Assembly (NCBI GenBank): GCA_028023455.1
Contig: JAQFVV010006427.1
Location: 1,428,001 to 1,492,000 of the forward strand
Direction of reading: 5' to 3'
DNA length: 64,000 nt
Source: Epiperipatus broadwayi
Taxonomy: Eukaryota > Onychophora > Udeonychophora > Euonychophora > Peripatidae
Part shown: piece after piece, positions 49,433-61,008 of the stretch
Layout of the letters: each line of letters opens with the position of its first letter
How positions within the stretch are numbered: the first letter of the stretch is position 1
The notes under the pieces: generated by a model
Told to the model about the DNA's origin: nothing
Database searches by the model: none
The model's input: only the letters and a program-made list of their open reading frames with translations
Translations under genes and position numbers: made by a program

Positions 49433-49502
49433 AGATAAATAATCACCAATATACATATTTCATGCTAAACCAGCAATCATCAGTTGGTCCAGATTATCAT
49501 CT
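49433..49502 (-). ncRNA. Type I hammerhead self-cleaving ribozyme (unit 1)
   Basis: Minus-strand reading gives stem I strands AGAT and ATAATC, internal loop TGG, ACCAA, then core CTGATGA (49483-49477). Stem II is TGCT/AGCA with loop GGTTT and a T-T closing mismatch. GAAA is 49461-49458. Stem III is a minimal ATA/TAT. Then the cleavage A (49450), TTGGT (49449-49445), GATTAT and ATCT follow. Every stem I segment finds its exact partner. The predicted cut is between 49450 and 49449 after triplet ATA. Very short stem III forms often work as dimers in known families. The 5.0-kb copy has a better closed stem II. Confidence 0.87.
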
Positions 49503-49904
49503 CCCACACATATATACCATAGTGCTCAGATATTTATTAAGATAGACAATCTTCATACTTTAATGGACTGGCTCCAATCTACTACACACTCCAACTCTTC
49601 AACCGTCCATCCAATTGAAAATCTGATGATGGAATGCTCAAAGGCCACCCTAAGGCTGAGATTCTTGTCACACTCATGTTGACCCAAGGTCAATCTGAAC
49701 CCCACATGTACAGGACATAATCCATTAAATACATATGCAAGGATGGGCAGACATCTCTACAATGTAATAAGTGAAACACAGGCTTAATATATACCATGTG
49801 TCTATATATGTAATATAGGGTATATGAGCACAGACTTTCACATGACCCACCACTCTCCACTCTATCTAATAACACTGATACACTCAAGCACATATATGCT
49901 GAAA

Positions 49905-49974
49905 AGATAAATAATCACCAATATACATATTTCATGCTAAACCAGCAATCATCAGTTGGTCCAGATTATCATCT
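49905..49974 (-). ncRNA. Type I hammerhead self-cleaving ribozyme (unit 2)
   Basis: Identical to the unit 1 ribozyme, 472 bp further on; the predicted cut is between 49922 and 49921 on the minus strand. Two ribozymes in one transcript would release a 472-nt monomer. Confidence 0.87.
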
Positions 49975-50260
49975 CCCACACATATATACCATAGTGCTCA
50001 GATATTTATTAAGATAGACAATCTTCATACTTTAATGGACTGGCTCCAATCTACTACACACTCCAACTCTTCAACCGTCCATCCAATTGAAAATCTGATG
50101 ATGGAATGCTCGAAGGCCACACTAAGGCCAAGATTCTTGTCACACCCATGTTGACCCAAGGTCAATCTGAACCCCACATGTACAGGACATAATCCATTAA
50201 ATACATATGCAAGGATGGGCAGACATCTCTACAATGTAATAAGTGAAACACAGGCTTAAT

Positions 50261-50720
50261 CTAAAATTAATAATTATCTAATAACAGATAATTGCAGATA
50301 TTTTTAAATAGTTTTTTTTTTTTCATTTTAAGAAATGTTTCAATTTTTAATTGACTTTTTATCAATATATTATCTACTTAAAGTATTGAATGAAAATATT
50401 GTTTATCTTTAAAAAAGCATCTCTCGAGATAAAATATCTTAAAAATTTGATACAATCTATATGGAAAACACTACTTGCCTTCAAATTAGTCGTGAAATAT
50501 GGTTAAAAATTCTGTTCTAAGATAATATAATTTCTCAGTCTATTAAGATTTATCTGTAAACATAGAATTTCATGTAATATCTTATCTCAAAGAAGTAGCA
50601 TGTTTGTAATTCAGTTAAATGAATCTATCGATATCATTGGGAATTTCCAACCTTTAGCATTTAATAATTTTTTTGTAAAGAAAAAATCATAGAATAGTTT
50701 TTATTTTGTGGATTACCTCA
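50261..50720. other. AT-rich spacer, possible hAT 5' part
   Basis: No gene supported. It may contain the decayed N-terminal part of the hAT transposase that follows, but no frame shows it. Confidence 0.35.
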
Positions 50721-50724
50721 AACA

Positions 50725-52042
50725 AAAACAAAGGACCAAGATATTCTCAATTTGATTGACACTGTAATAACTTGTCTGGAGATTCCTGCAAACATATTTG
50801 GATTGTTGTGGTCCTGTCTATGTCTAGAAGTATATAAGAATTTATCTCCGAACAAAAAAAGAATTCAAAAATTATTTTTATACATTTTTTACACAGAGAA
50901 GTACTGCATCAAAAGCATTTATGCTGAGTTAAAAAGATAGACACAATTAAAATTATTAATTATATAAAAAATAGGGCATTGTGATCAAGACTATGTGAAA
51001 AATTATGTTCTTCAATGGATTCTTCTCATATACAGTTTTGCTTGCATATGGAAGTGAAATGGTTATCTCAAGAAAGAGTTTTACCAAGTCTTTATGAATT
51101 AAAAGAAAAAGTTTCAACCTTTTTAAAAATGCACTATACTAAATTAGCTGACTTTCTTTGCTGTGAGAATTGGTGTAATCAAGCTGTATTTTTCAGATTT
51201 GTTTTAGAGCTTGAACATTGTTAATTAGAATAAGCAGGAAAATCATGAAAATATTCTCACATCTACATACAAGATGAATGCTTTCGGAGAAAAATCACTG
51301 CTTTGAAAAAAAAAATATTAAAAAAGAGAATGCAGTAGAAATGTATGAACAGGTGAAAAGTTATAAACTAGATAAAAATCTTATTGAATTTTTTTTACAA
51401 GTTTTCGATATATTTTATACAGATTTTTAGAAATATTTTTCTATTCTTTACTTGCCATAATACCCTTGGATTGGGTGAGAAATTCTTTTGTTTTAAATGT
51501 GTATACATCAGCAAATTTAAATATTGCAGAATAGGAAGAATTAATAGAACTGAGAAATGATAGGGAACTGTAATTAAAATAACCAATAACAGATATTACT
51601 TAAGTTATTATATCACTTTGGTTACTCCTTAAGATTAAGAGTAAATTCCAAATTTTATATTTAAAAAAAAAAGTCTCCGATCAATAATATTAAAAGCAAA
51701 AATTATTCATGGTTTGAATCCTTGGGAGAAGATTTAAGAATATCCCGCTTCAAAATTCGACCTTGCAAAAAAGATACTCTAAAAAATATCAAGCTCAGAT
51801 ATATATCTCATTAAATGTTAAATTAAACTGAAAAATAAGTAAATTTATGTTTTTAAAGCATTTTAATGATTATTTTTTTATTACAAATTATAATAAATTG
51901 TTTTGTTTGCGTTAATATATAAATTATAAAAAATATACTATTTTTTTAATCTTATTTATCATTACAATTGAAATGTGCAAGGATGTTTAATTATAGGTTC
52001 TAGGATATTGTGAAATAAAAATGATTGAAAAATACTGCTTTA
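50725..52042 (+). pseudogene. hAT transposase relic, ZBED/FAM200-like (first copy)
   Basis: Plus-strand readings in shifting frames give the C-terminal half of a ZBED5/FAM200/SCAND3-type hAT transposase. HREVLHQKHL (about 50895) matches the HREALA.K.L motif, and NYIKNRAL follows. HMEVKWLSQERVLPSLYELK (51048-51107) corresponds to the hallmark H.EVRWLS.G.VL..L.ELR, and LADFLCCENW follows. Near 51526-51580 EELIELRNDREL matches the EEL.ELR.D..L block close to the dimerisation region. Stops and frame changes are frequent. The end TTGAAAAATACTGCTTTAGG (52024-52043) resembles the hAT inverted terminal TTGAGAAACACTG. The 5' end and the first catalytic region are not recognisable. Dead copy. Confidence 0.8.
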
Positions 52043-52577
52043 GGATCTGGAGTTCTACTAGAACGTGTATGACTTTTGAATCTTATAGACTTGATAAGCA
52101 CACACTAGACTATTTGACTTCTTTCAAATATGCATTTTTTGAACTACTCTTATGCTGACAAATTCTTATTTTTCTTCTTTGGGATTCCTTCTTTGGATAG
52201 CCAGTACAGGTTTAATACTACTATACATTATGATTTGACAAGTAAGTCTATTATTTTTAATTGCTTATACTATAAGAGGAGTCAGGCAGATTTAAATCTA
52301 GAGACAGCTCTTTAAATACAGGCAAGCTACAACTTGATAGTATTGTCTTCAATTGGTACATCTAATGAATTTAGCTGCTGATTTCAGTGGCCATGGCAAT
52401 ACAGAAGTTTTTGTTACTATTGTGCATACAATTTCATCTTCTTTACTTATTATCAAAATAGTCACTATCTTTTAAATTTGCAGATAAAACTTTACTGCTA
52501 AACTTATTTGTGAAAACCCCTATATGAATTTAATGTACAACTACTAAATATTGGAATATAGATTCTCTCCAATGTTT
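52043..52577. other. Spacer, nothing recognised
   Basis: Slightly mixed composition but no gene, RNA or element supported. Confidence 0.45.
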
Positions 52578-52629
52578 TAAAATTCTGTTTAAATAATCTC
52601 TTATAAAATTCTGTTTAAATAATCTCTTA
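52578..52629. repeat. Perfect 26-bp tandem duplication
   Basis: TAAAATTCTGTTTAAATAAT plus CTCTTA, repeated twice without mismatch (52578-52603, 52604-52629). Confidence 0.95.
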
Positions 52630-55250
52630 ACTTATAATATAATTAAAACCAAATATTTAAATTTTGTTCTTTCAAAATTATGTGGATATGTACAAATCAA
52701 CTAAATATAAATTCACTAATAATTAAAGGTATCGTGCATGTTTGTTTTTTTCTGTTTATCATGAAACAAACTTTATGGTATTCTATACATTTGTTGAAAT
52801 TATTTACCAAATTCTTAAACAACTTGATCTAACTTTAATCAACAATAAGAATTTAAGTTTGACATCATAAACTATTTACCGTTTTAAATATTATAAATCT
52901 TTCATTTTACTGAAATATTTTTATACTCAAAAATTATTATAAATTTTGAATGACAACTTATTTACTTATTTTTGTAAAAAAAGATCGATATCAGTCGTAT
53001 TTTAAATTTTTAATATTAATTTTCCATGTTCATATTTATTAGTAAATGACTATTATTAATTTTAGACAATATTTCATTTTTTAATCTATTATATTTTTAA
53101 TTTTTATAGCACATCATAGACATCAATAGACCAATTGTAGATGTGTTCATTACTCAAGTTTCTTTGTTCCCAAGTAAACAAATAAAATGCTCATACTTAA
53201 ATATTTCTATTTAATTGCATATGGGTCTTCTTAAGACTCATATATTAAATTTTATAGATTTTGGATTTGTTTATATGTTAATAGATTAAAATTTAATCAT
53301 TGACAATTTAGCTGTATATGATAAACAATGTATATTCTATTAATTTCTATCAATATTATATCCAATGACATTTTGACGAATGAAATTAGCAGCACCTATT
53401 ATAGATGCCTGCAGTCAAAATATATTAAAAAGGAGCATGAAAATAATAACCACATTGAAGTATTTGATATTGTATTGAAAAGTAAAAAATCGGAGTTATT
53501 TCAAAATCAAATAACTCTAAATTTTCACTTTCGTTAAGTAATAATACCATAAATAGATAAATAAATCAAATAAATAAAAAACAAATTAGACCATCATAAC
53601 TCCACTAAGAGTAAAGAAATAAAAAATATATAAGTAAAAATAATAAAAATTTTAGTTAAAAAATAAAAATAAACATAAAAAAAGGAACAAATAAAACTAA
53701 AATTGGGAATATCACATAAAACATCACTTGAACAACTAATATTCAAAATAATTACTTGATAAGATAGCAGTTTGAAAAATAATATGAAGCCAGTAATAAA
53801 AACAACTGCTTTTCTAATCTGAACTTTGATCGAATTTTGTTTGAATGCTTCTTATAAAATATAATAAATATATATAGTAAAGTCTGCTAAAGTGAATTAA
53901 TTGGTTCCAGAATTCATTCATAATATTACTCATTTGTAAAGTTTATACATGTAATTAGAGTAATCTATTCCAGGCCATAGCTAAACAATCACCCAAAACA
54001 ACATTAACAGGAAAAATAAAAAATATAAATGAAAAATACATATAAACTTAATTGGTGTACATATATATATATATATCATTTATATTTTAAAAACAAACTA
54101 AAATTTAACTTTTAAAAACATAAATTAAAATTTAAACTTACATATCCTAATAAAATTCATAGATTGTTGATTTCAAAAGTTTCACTTTCTTGTGACAGTT
54201 GTATCTGCTCCAGAAGTCTCGGTATGCCATGTAAAACTATGCAATCTACAGTTTTTTCATGAATGCAGTTAACTATACTTTTCTAGAAATACCTTCTTCA
54301 CAGGAACAGTAAGGATTTTTTTTGACATAGCAAAAAAGTATTCAAATAATTGCTTAGCCTTTTCACAAATTATTTCCTCATTGATATTATCAACTGCTAT
54401 TTATTTTTAATTATTAATATATATTAACAAATGAGATTCCATTTACTCCATAATATTATATCATAAACTAACTTTTTGCTATTTGTATATATTTTACTTT
54501 GTCTTTTTTGTTATTATTAATTTAATACCACATTCAGAATTTAAATCACTAATCTTTTTCTATTTTTCTATTTTAAAAATGAATTTTTTTACACTCTCAA
54601 AACTTATCAACTTTTGGTACTATTTTCTAACTTATAATAGAAATTAATATTTGTATGTCTATGAAATTTTTTTTAATAAAAAAACTAATAAAATTCAAAA
54701 AATTTCTGAAGAAAAACTAAATACAAATAAAGTTGCAAAATATAACTCAATGCACCTGTATTACTATATCCTAACGAAAAACTTTTACTGTAATATTTTT
54801 TTTTAGCCAATGGTATTTATCACTTTTACAATTCCATGTGTAGCATTTATTTGTCCTTCATTATTACTGCATTGCCATTGTATTTTTTTTAACATCTATC
54901 AAATTTCTAATTTGATTTTTATGACTCATATCTAAAATGATTATAGTACTGAATACATATTTAGGAGAACAGTTTTAAATTTAAAAAATGCATGTTCATC
55001 ATCTCTATCATTAATAACAGAAAAACATAAGCTAATAAACTGATACTTTTAATTTAGCAATTAGAAATCCATCATTTTTACCAAGTTTAGTTTTGAATCT
55101 TTTTTTTTTTTTTGACATTAACATTATCAGCTTTTAAATTCAATTTTTATGGCTGACATCTAAAATTATTACATTACTGTATATGCATCAATGAGAATGT
55201 TTTTTGAATAAAGATACCATATTGAAACAAATCAATCTTAGATTAAGATT
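52630..55250. other. AT-rich spacer, nothing recognised
   Basis: About 2.6 kb of A+T-rich DNA with a TA run at 54060-54076. No supported gene. Confidence 0.55.
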
Positions 55251-55500
55251 AAGCTTCATGGTTCTATCCACTTACCAAGTACTAACCCATGTTCAAACCT
55301 TATGTCCCATCCCGCTCCTTTAGTCATGTATTGTACTGGTCAAAACATGTCAATCCATCTAACATGAGTTGGAACTCACAAAATGTACTTCAAACCCAGT
55401 CAAGCCTGAGATTTAGGTCAGGGACCAACCTGAATTTGAACCCATTCTCTAAGCCCCAGATCAAACCCCTAATGAATAACATATAATGATGGCACATGAG
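55250..55500 (-). repeat. Possible SINE or other old interspersed repeat
   Basis: A less A+T-rich block with sharp edges. On the minus strand it holds GGGTTCAAATTCAGG (about 55442-55428), close to a pol III B box, and several copies of a CAAACC-like phrase on the plus strand. No clear A box. The plus frame 55289-55486 is not protein-like. Confidence 0.3.
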
Positions 55501-56580
55501 AATTTATTCTTTATTCAGCCCACTAGCTGAGTGGAGAAGACAATGAGACTTAATATTAACTAAATTAAAATATTCATATACATAGTTGCACATGTGGAAG
55601 TGGAGGAAAAAAAGATTTGAACTACTCAAACAAATTGGACAATAAAAATTAGTTTAATATAATGACAAATTATTTATATAGATTATGAATTAATTGCATA
55701 CATTACCATGTGTGTGAATGAGCAAGCGGTTTACCAAATGATAATTATATAGTGAAATTCACACAAACTATTCTCATATGCTCTTTATTAATTAATAGCA
55801 TATATACATTTACACACATCTTTGGTTGGTACGGTATTAAGATGCCAATCATTTATTTAAAAAAAATTACATAAGATTGCTATTAATGCTTTGGATTATG
55901 ATTCTGAAACATGGTGACTAACATTATTTCGGGGAATGTTCCGAGATTCATTACAGAGATAATAAAACTATCTTCACGTTATTGCGGTCATGAAAAATAA
56001 ATAAAATTCATTTATAAAAATTACATTTAATTATGAGACAAAATATTTATTAACAATTTTTTTACTTAGCATTTAGAAGAAAGAACACTTTGTTTTCCCC
56101 AAAACAAATACTCTTAAGTACAGAAATAATAAATTACGATGGCAGAATTATATACTAAGACTGAAACAACAATTAATAAAACTAGTAGTAGTTGGAATTT
56201 ATATATATTTTAAGCAGAGCACAATTTTAATATTATAATATCAAAACTGGGTCGTGAAGCAAAAGAAATAATAATATGAAGAAGTTTGCGGTACTGACAT
56301 CATGGCAAAGAAATAACTGGAAAAGGTCATGCTTCTGGATGAAAAACAAAATCTAAGACCCCCTTCTTGGGCAGTGCTTAAAGAAATGTGGATAAGGCAT
56401 GCTGTAGGCATTTTATATGAAGAGAGTGGTCCTGGGAAGGTCAACTATTCACAGGACAAGGCATAAGAAAAAATCATAACCCCCAGATTAGAAACATTTA
56501 ATATATATATATATATATGAAGATTTGCTGAATGTCAGTAACACAGTATGGAAAGATGTCACTAACAACATGGAATATAG
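55501..56580. other. Spacer and possible 5' part of the second hAT copy
   Basis: Mostly A+T-rich. The 56260-56480 part is less A+T-rich and may be the decayed N-terminal region of the transposase that follows, before a TA run at 56502-56518. I see no BED finger or 5' inverted terminal. Confidence 0.35.
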
Positions 56581-56581
56581 T

Positions 56582-58235
56582 TTACTGCTTTAAAAATTGT
56601 GAAAGCCAGCTTTGTGTTTAGTGAAAAAATTGCTAACCATTCTAAATCATTTGGTGAAGGAGAATTTATCAAAGAATGTCTGTTGGATGTTGCAAGTATA
56701 ATATGTCCTGAAAAGAAAAAAGATTTTGAGAATATTAGTTTGTCAAGACATACTGTTGTCCAGAGGATAGAATTCATGGCTAATGATATCCAAAAAAGTT
56801 TAAAAGATTGCTATATTCAAAGTATTTTCAATTGCTTTGGATGACACCACTGATGCCTACAGCCTAACAATATTTATTTAGGGAGTTGATGTGGATTTTA
56901 ATATCACAGAAGAATTGTTGGCACTTCAGCCACTAAAAGAAACAACTACTGATAAAGATATATTTGAAGAAGTCAAAACAGTCTTCGAGATATTTGGGCT
57001 TAAATGGAGAACACTATCTGGCATATGTGTTAATGGAGCCCCTGCAATGGTTGATGTATGGCAATGGTTGGTGTATGAAAGGGATTTATTGGAATAGTTC
57101 ATGAAAAAGCAATAGAACTACAGACCCATCTGGAAAATTTAACAAATTTTCATTACATTATCCACCAACAAAATCTGTGTGCAAAATCAATTAAATTTAC
57201 AAATGTTATGGAAGTTGTAGTAGCCAGTATTAACTTTATTGTCACATGCACTTTATCACTGCCAATTTAAGAATATTTGACAGACTTATTTTCAGATTAT
57301 GAAAATGTGTCTTATTATTGTGAAGTGAGGTGGTTGAGTAAAAGTAAAATGTTTAAATGATTTTATGATCTGAGACAAGACATAGCAGATTTTATGTACA
57401 TAAAAGGAAAACAATTAAACAAGTAAGAGATAATGAGTGGGTTTTGTGATTTAGCATTCCTTGTAGATGTCACTGGATACCTAAATGAATTTAATCTTAA
57501 ATTTAAAAAAAACAGGACAATTGATTCATGAATGGTATGGGCATGTCAGTGCTTTTTGTAATAAACTAAAAAGTCAGATAAGAGCTAAAATTGTTAACAT
57601 TTTTCTACTCTAGCAACTCATAAAAATATTTCCTATAATTGTTATGGAGATGAACTGAAGGCATTAATAGACCAATTTGATACAAGATTTGCAGACTTCT
57701 AAAATAAAGGCTCCATATTTACTATATTTTCTTGTACAATGGATGCTGATATAAATAATATGGCAGAAAATTTACAGATGGAACTTATTGAGGTTCAAGT
57801 GGATTTAGTGCTAAAATCACAGTTTAACAACATTGCTTTGGTGGATTTTTATAAACATTTCATGGGAAAAAATATAGAAATTTGCGTGCCTTTTCAAGAA
57901 GAATTATTTGTCTTTTTCGCAACACATATATGTGTGAATAGTTTTTTTCTAGAATGAAATTTAATAAATCAAAAATTCAGATAAGAATAATGGACAAAAA
58001 CCTTGAAAATTCTACACGATTGTCCTTAAGCAATATTCCCATCAATATTGATAGTCTCATTGTTGAAGTACAAGGCCAATCCTGGCATTAAATTGTTATG
58101 TCATTAGTATGAAATTTATGTAGCCCTTTATCATTCACTATTACTTTGTACTATTTAATTATTTGGTCCGGTCCTTGATTCGAAAATAGAAAGATAATTT
58201 GGCTCCTGAACTATGAAAGATTTTCCATGTCTGAT
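56582..58235 (+). pseudogene. hAT transposase relic, GTF2IRD2/FAM200-like (second copy)
   Basis: The most complete mobile-element protein here, in several frames. In order: GEFIKECLLDVASIICPEKK and ENISLSRHTVVQRI (56599-56790); LDDTTDAY (about 56837), the first catalytic D region; ITEELLALQPLKETTTDKDI and FGLKWRTLSGICVNGAPAM (56900-57050), the second catalytic region; HYIIHQQNLCAKSIKF (about 57150); YYCEVRWLSKSKMFK (about 57315); DLAFLVDVTGYLNEFNLK (about 57450); then ENLQMELIEVQVDL (57766), LVDFYKHF and CVNSFFLE, the C-terminal hAT dimerisation domain. Stops and frameshifts break it into at least five pieces. Near 58198-58235 GGCTCCTGAACT followed by GATTTTCCATG resembles the end of such elements. 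Inactive but younger-looking than the first copy. Confidence 0.9.
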
Positions 58236-60890
58236 ATAATGGATATTTGATACAAGAGCATAGCAAAAGTACATCTACATATTTAGTGAGAATCATTTGT
58301 CGCATATACATCAGTATCTAAAATTTTACAATAAAAAATGAATAATTTTGCTTGGTATTTGTATTCCAATCTATAGCAAATCAATTATCCAGGTTTTTAC
58401 TAAACTAATCAGTGACACCGTAAATATGATCTCATGTTCGGGGGAGGGGGTCATGTGCAAAACAGTAGTAACTTTATAAAAATTATACATACTTTTTTGT
58501 GTGAGCTGGTTGTTAAAAATAATCATAATATTTCTGTGAAGATTGATTTCGCTCTACATTTTTTATTACCTAGGTAAAATCTATCAATAATCTGTATAAT
58601 TTAAAGTTAATCCAATTTGTGAGCAAAAAAAAAAGGTCAAAGTTAAGCAAAATACATAAATATTTTTAAATTACCGAAGAATTTTAAGCTATTTGAAAGT
58701 CACATCATTAAAAGAAAAAATGCTGAAAATATTTATAAGCTTTTAATTTTTTCATATTGTTCAAAATTTTGTTTTTAAATAAATACAACGCTTTTAAAAA
58801 AAAAAATTTTTTTTTTTATGATTAAAGTACTTTGCTTTAATTTCAACTGTTTTAAACTCCTGACCTTTTAAAATGAATCTCATGGAATCTTTCTGTTCGA
58901 ACTAACCTTTTCAACGTTTGATAAATTCTCTTAGTAAAATAAATTATAACATCTCAACTTGTTTGAGCAATGTTGACTTTTAAACTTAAAACAAAGGGGG
59001 GGGGGCATAAGAAACGCAAGACACAAAATAAACAACAAATATCTTTAACTTGCTGGTTGTTTTTATATTGCAGGTATTAAATCCTCACTATGAGGTCATT
59101 ATAGACACGTGATCAAGTGCTTGTTTTTCTTAAACTTCCAGTTAATATTTAAATAGCTTAAACGAACCTCGCAAAGACAAACAATTTAAATCAGGTTTAG
59201 TTATTTTGCTGTATAAATATTTTAAAAAGAGTAAAAAAATCAAAGAAAAGATGTTAAAAAATACAAACTATTTTTATTTTAGATATATTTTATTTGCCAG
59301 TAAGTTGATATATGTATATTTAGCATGCAGTGTTAAAAGGTTGCTATCAAATTAATAGGTCATAAAAATAATCGAATGGTTTATTGATCAGAAATAAGTT
59401 CGACGACCAGAAGTGGTATATAGGCACACAATTCATGGACTTTGATCTCTAGAGTCTGCCATTTATTATTACTCCAAACCAAACAAGAGATGGCTATAAA
59501 AAGAAGTCATAGTATTATAATAAATTTTAAAAATTTCAAAATTTTTATCTGTGTTTTAAATTGCATTGTTCAGTACATAAATATTTGTATTTTGATAAGT
59601 AGGGCATATAGACACTTTTTTTAAATCTGCTTTTATATCACATTTTTCTCTTAGTTTCTAATTGCCCTCCTGCATCCAACATCATTATAGATATCTTATA
59701 GTTGTAATCTCAAAAAGACGTCATAGTGTTCTTTTTTACTAATTCTATTCACTGAAAAAGTTGTAGTATTAATGCTATTACTTATTTATATAACAATATT
59801 ATATATTTATAATATATTCCATACATTTTTATAGCAATAACCATTCTGGGAAATCACCTACCATGTAATTATAAGGATCCTTTCACTATATATGCAAACT
59901 ACTATTCATGACTCATCCTCTCTATCATTAAACTTTATTATATTATCAGATGTTGTATTTTTTTACCTTTTCTTAGTTATGTTCATTGAAATCATATTTA
60001 TATTTAAGTTAATATTTGCTAATAATTATGTTGTCTCATGGTAGATTTATTATTATTTTCATCTCTAAACATTGATTTATTTTTAAAAATATGATTATTT
60101 CTCTTACATAATTTTTAATTTCCTTACTATCCATTTTTTTTTTTTATAGCCTGTCTGAATTGTACTTTTTTTTTCTCTTCCCCAGTTTAAGATATACTGA
60201 AGTTTAATAATCACTTTTACTCTCTAGCAAAATGTTAATTTTCTCACAATTATAACTATCTGTTTTGCCTTTACATATTTAGGTGTGATTACATTGATTT
60301 CTATAATTTTTATAAGATTATCTTTTATAACTTTATGTAAATTTCTCTATCATTTTATTGAGATCTTCAATTTTCTTTAGATTTATTTAACTGATATTTT
60401 TTTTTTCACTTTGTTTTCATTTGCTATCAATACTTCTTTCATCTTTTTCTTTTTTATCTAATATTTATGATTATTTTAAAGCTTCCTTATAAATTATACT
60501 TGTTTTTGTTTTTTTTCAAAAAAGTTTTACTTTTTTTCAAATATTTCATTTTCTATTGATATTTATTTCATTAATTTACTTAGAGTTTTTATTCTAAAAG
60601 TAAATTCACAAATGTTTTAATGAATATATATATTAATTATGTTAATCTTATTTAGCTCTAATAATGTTATATATATAAGTGCATGCATATTTTGTTTTTA
60701 TATCCTTCTCTTATTTCAATTAGTAATCAGTAAAACAACAATCAGTTGTTAGCAAAAATATGCTTTTATAATTATGATTAAAAATGTAACAACCAAATTT
60801 AATTTATAATCTAATCCCAAAATAACCCTAACAGATTGTAAAAAGCTAAAAGGATTTGAAAATATATCTATGTCACAATGATTATTTTAT
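58236..60890. other. AT-rich spacer, nothing recognised
   Basis: About 2.7 kb. It holds a run of A followed directly by a run of T near 58797-58818, a GGGGGGGGG tract at 58997-59005 and long poly-T-rich DNA at 60120-60540. No supported gene. Confidence 0.55.
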
Positions 60891-60897
60891 CTTACAG

Positions 60898-61008
60898 AAG
60901 ATGTGGAAATGGCTAAAAGCACTCATGAGAGATTGGTGCATTAAAAGAAGTTCAAATTGGGAACATGGACATGGAAATCCAAATGTTTCCTGGTCATCAA
61001 TCAAATAA
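60898..61008 (+). other. Exon-like open stretch after an acceptor signal, unrecognised
   Basis: ATTTTATCTTACAG (AG at 60896-60897) is a good acceptor. It is followed by 36 open codons (MWKWLKALMRDWCIKRSSNW after the first K) and TAA at 61006-61008. Tryptophan-rich, no family recognised, no linked exon. Could be chance. Confidence 0.18.

Larger units (their letters stand above)
49299..50260 (-). repeat. Two 472-bp hammerhead-bearing units in tandem (retrozyme-like)
   Basis: Unit 1 is 49299-49770 and unit 2 is 49771-50242. A third start, GTGAAACACAGGCTTAAT, occupies 50243-50260. By direct reading the units differ at only five bases, all within 49640-49676 versus 50112-50148; the other 435 or so positions are identical. 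Each unit carries a hammerhead ribozyme on the minus strand, so a minus-strand transcript of the pair would be cut at two sites exactly 472 nt apart. No protein is encoded. The same left boundary is used by the 27.5-kb copy, so the insertion ends are defined. This fits a non-autonomous retrozyme or the terminal repeats of a Penelope-like element. The autonomous partner is not identified. Confidence 0.9.

Noticed and set aside
49620-49650. A second hammerhead-like CTGATGA on the plus strand of each 472-bp unit (also near 27815 and 50096)
   Set aside because: CTGATGATGGAATGC is not followed by a foldable stem II and GAAA at the right distance, and flanking sequences do not pair as stem I.
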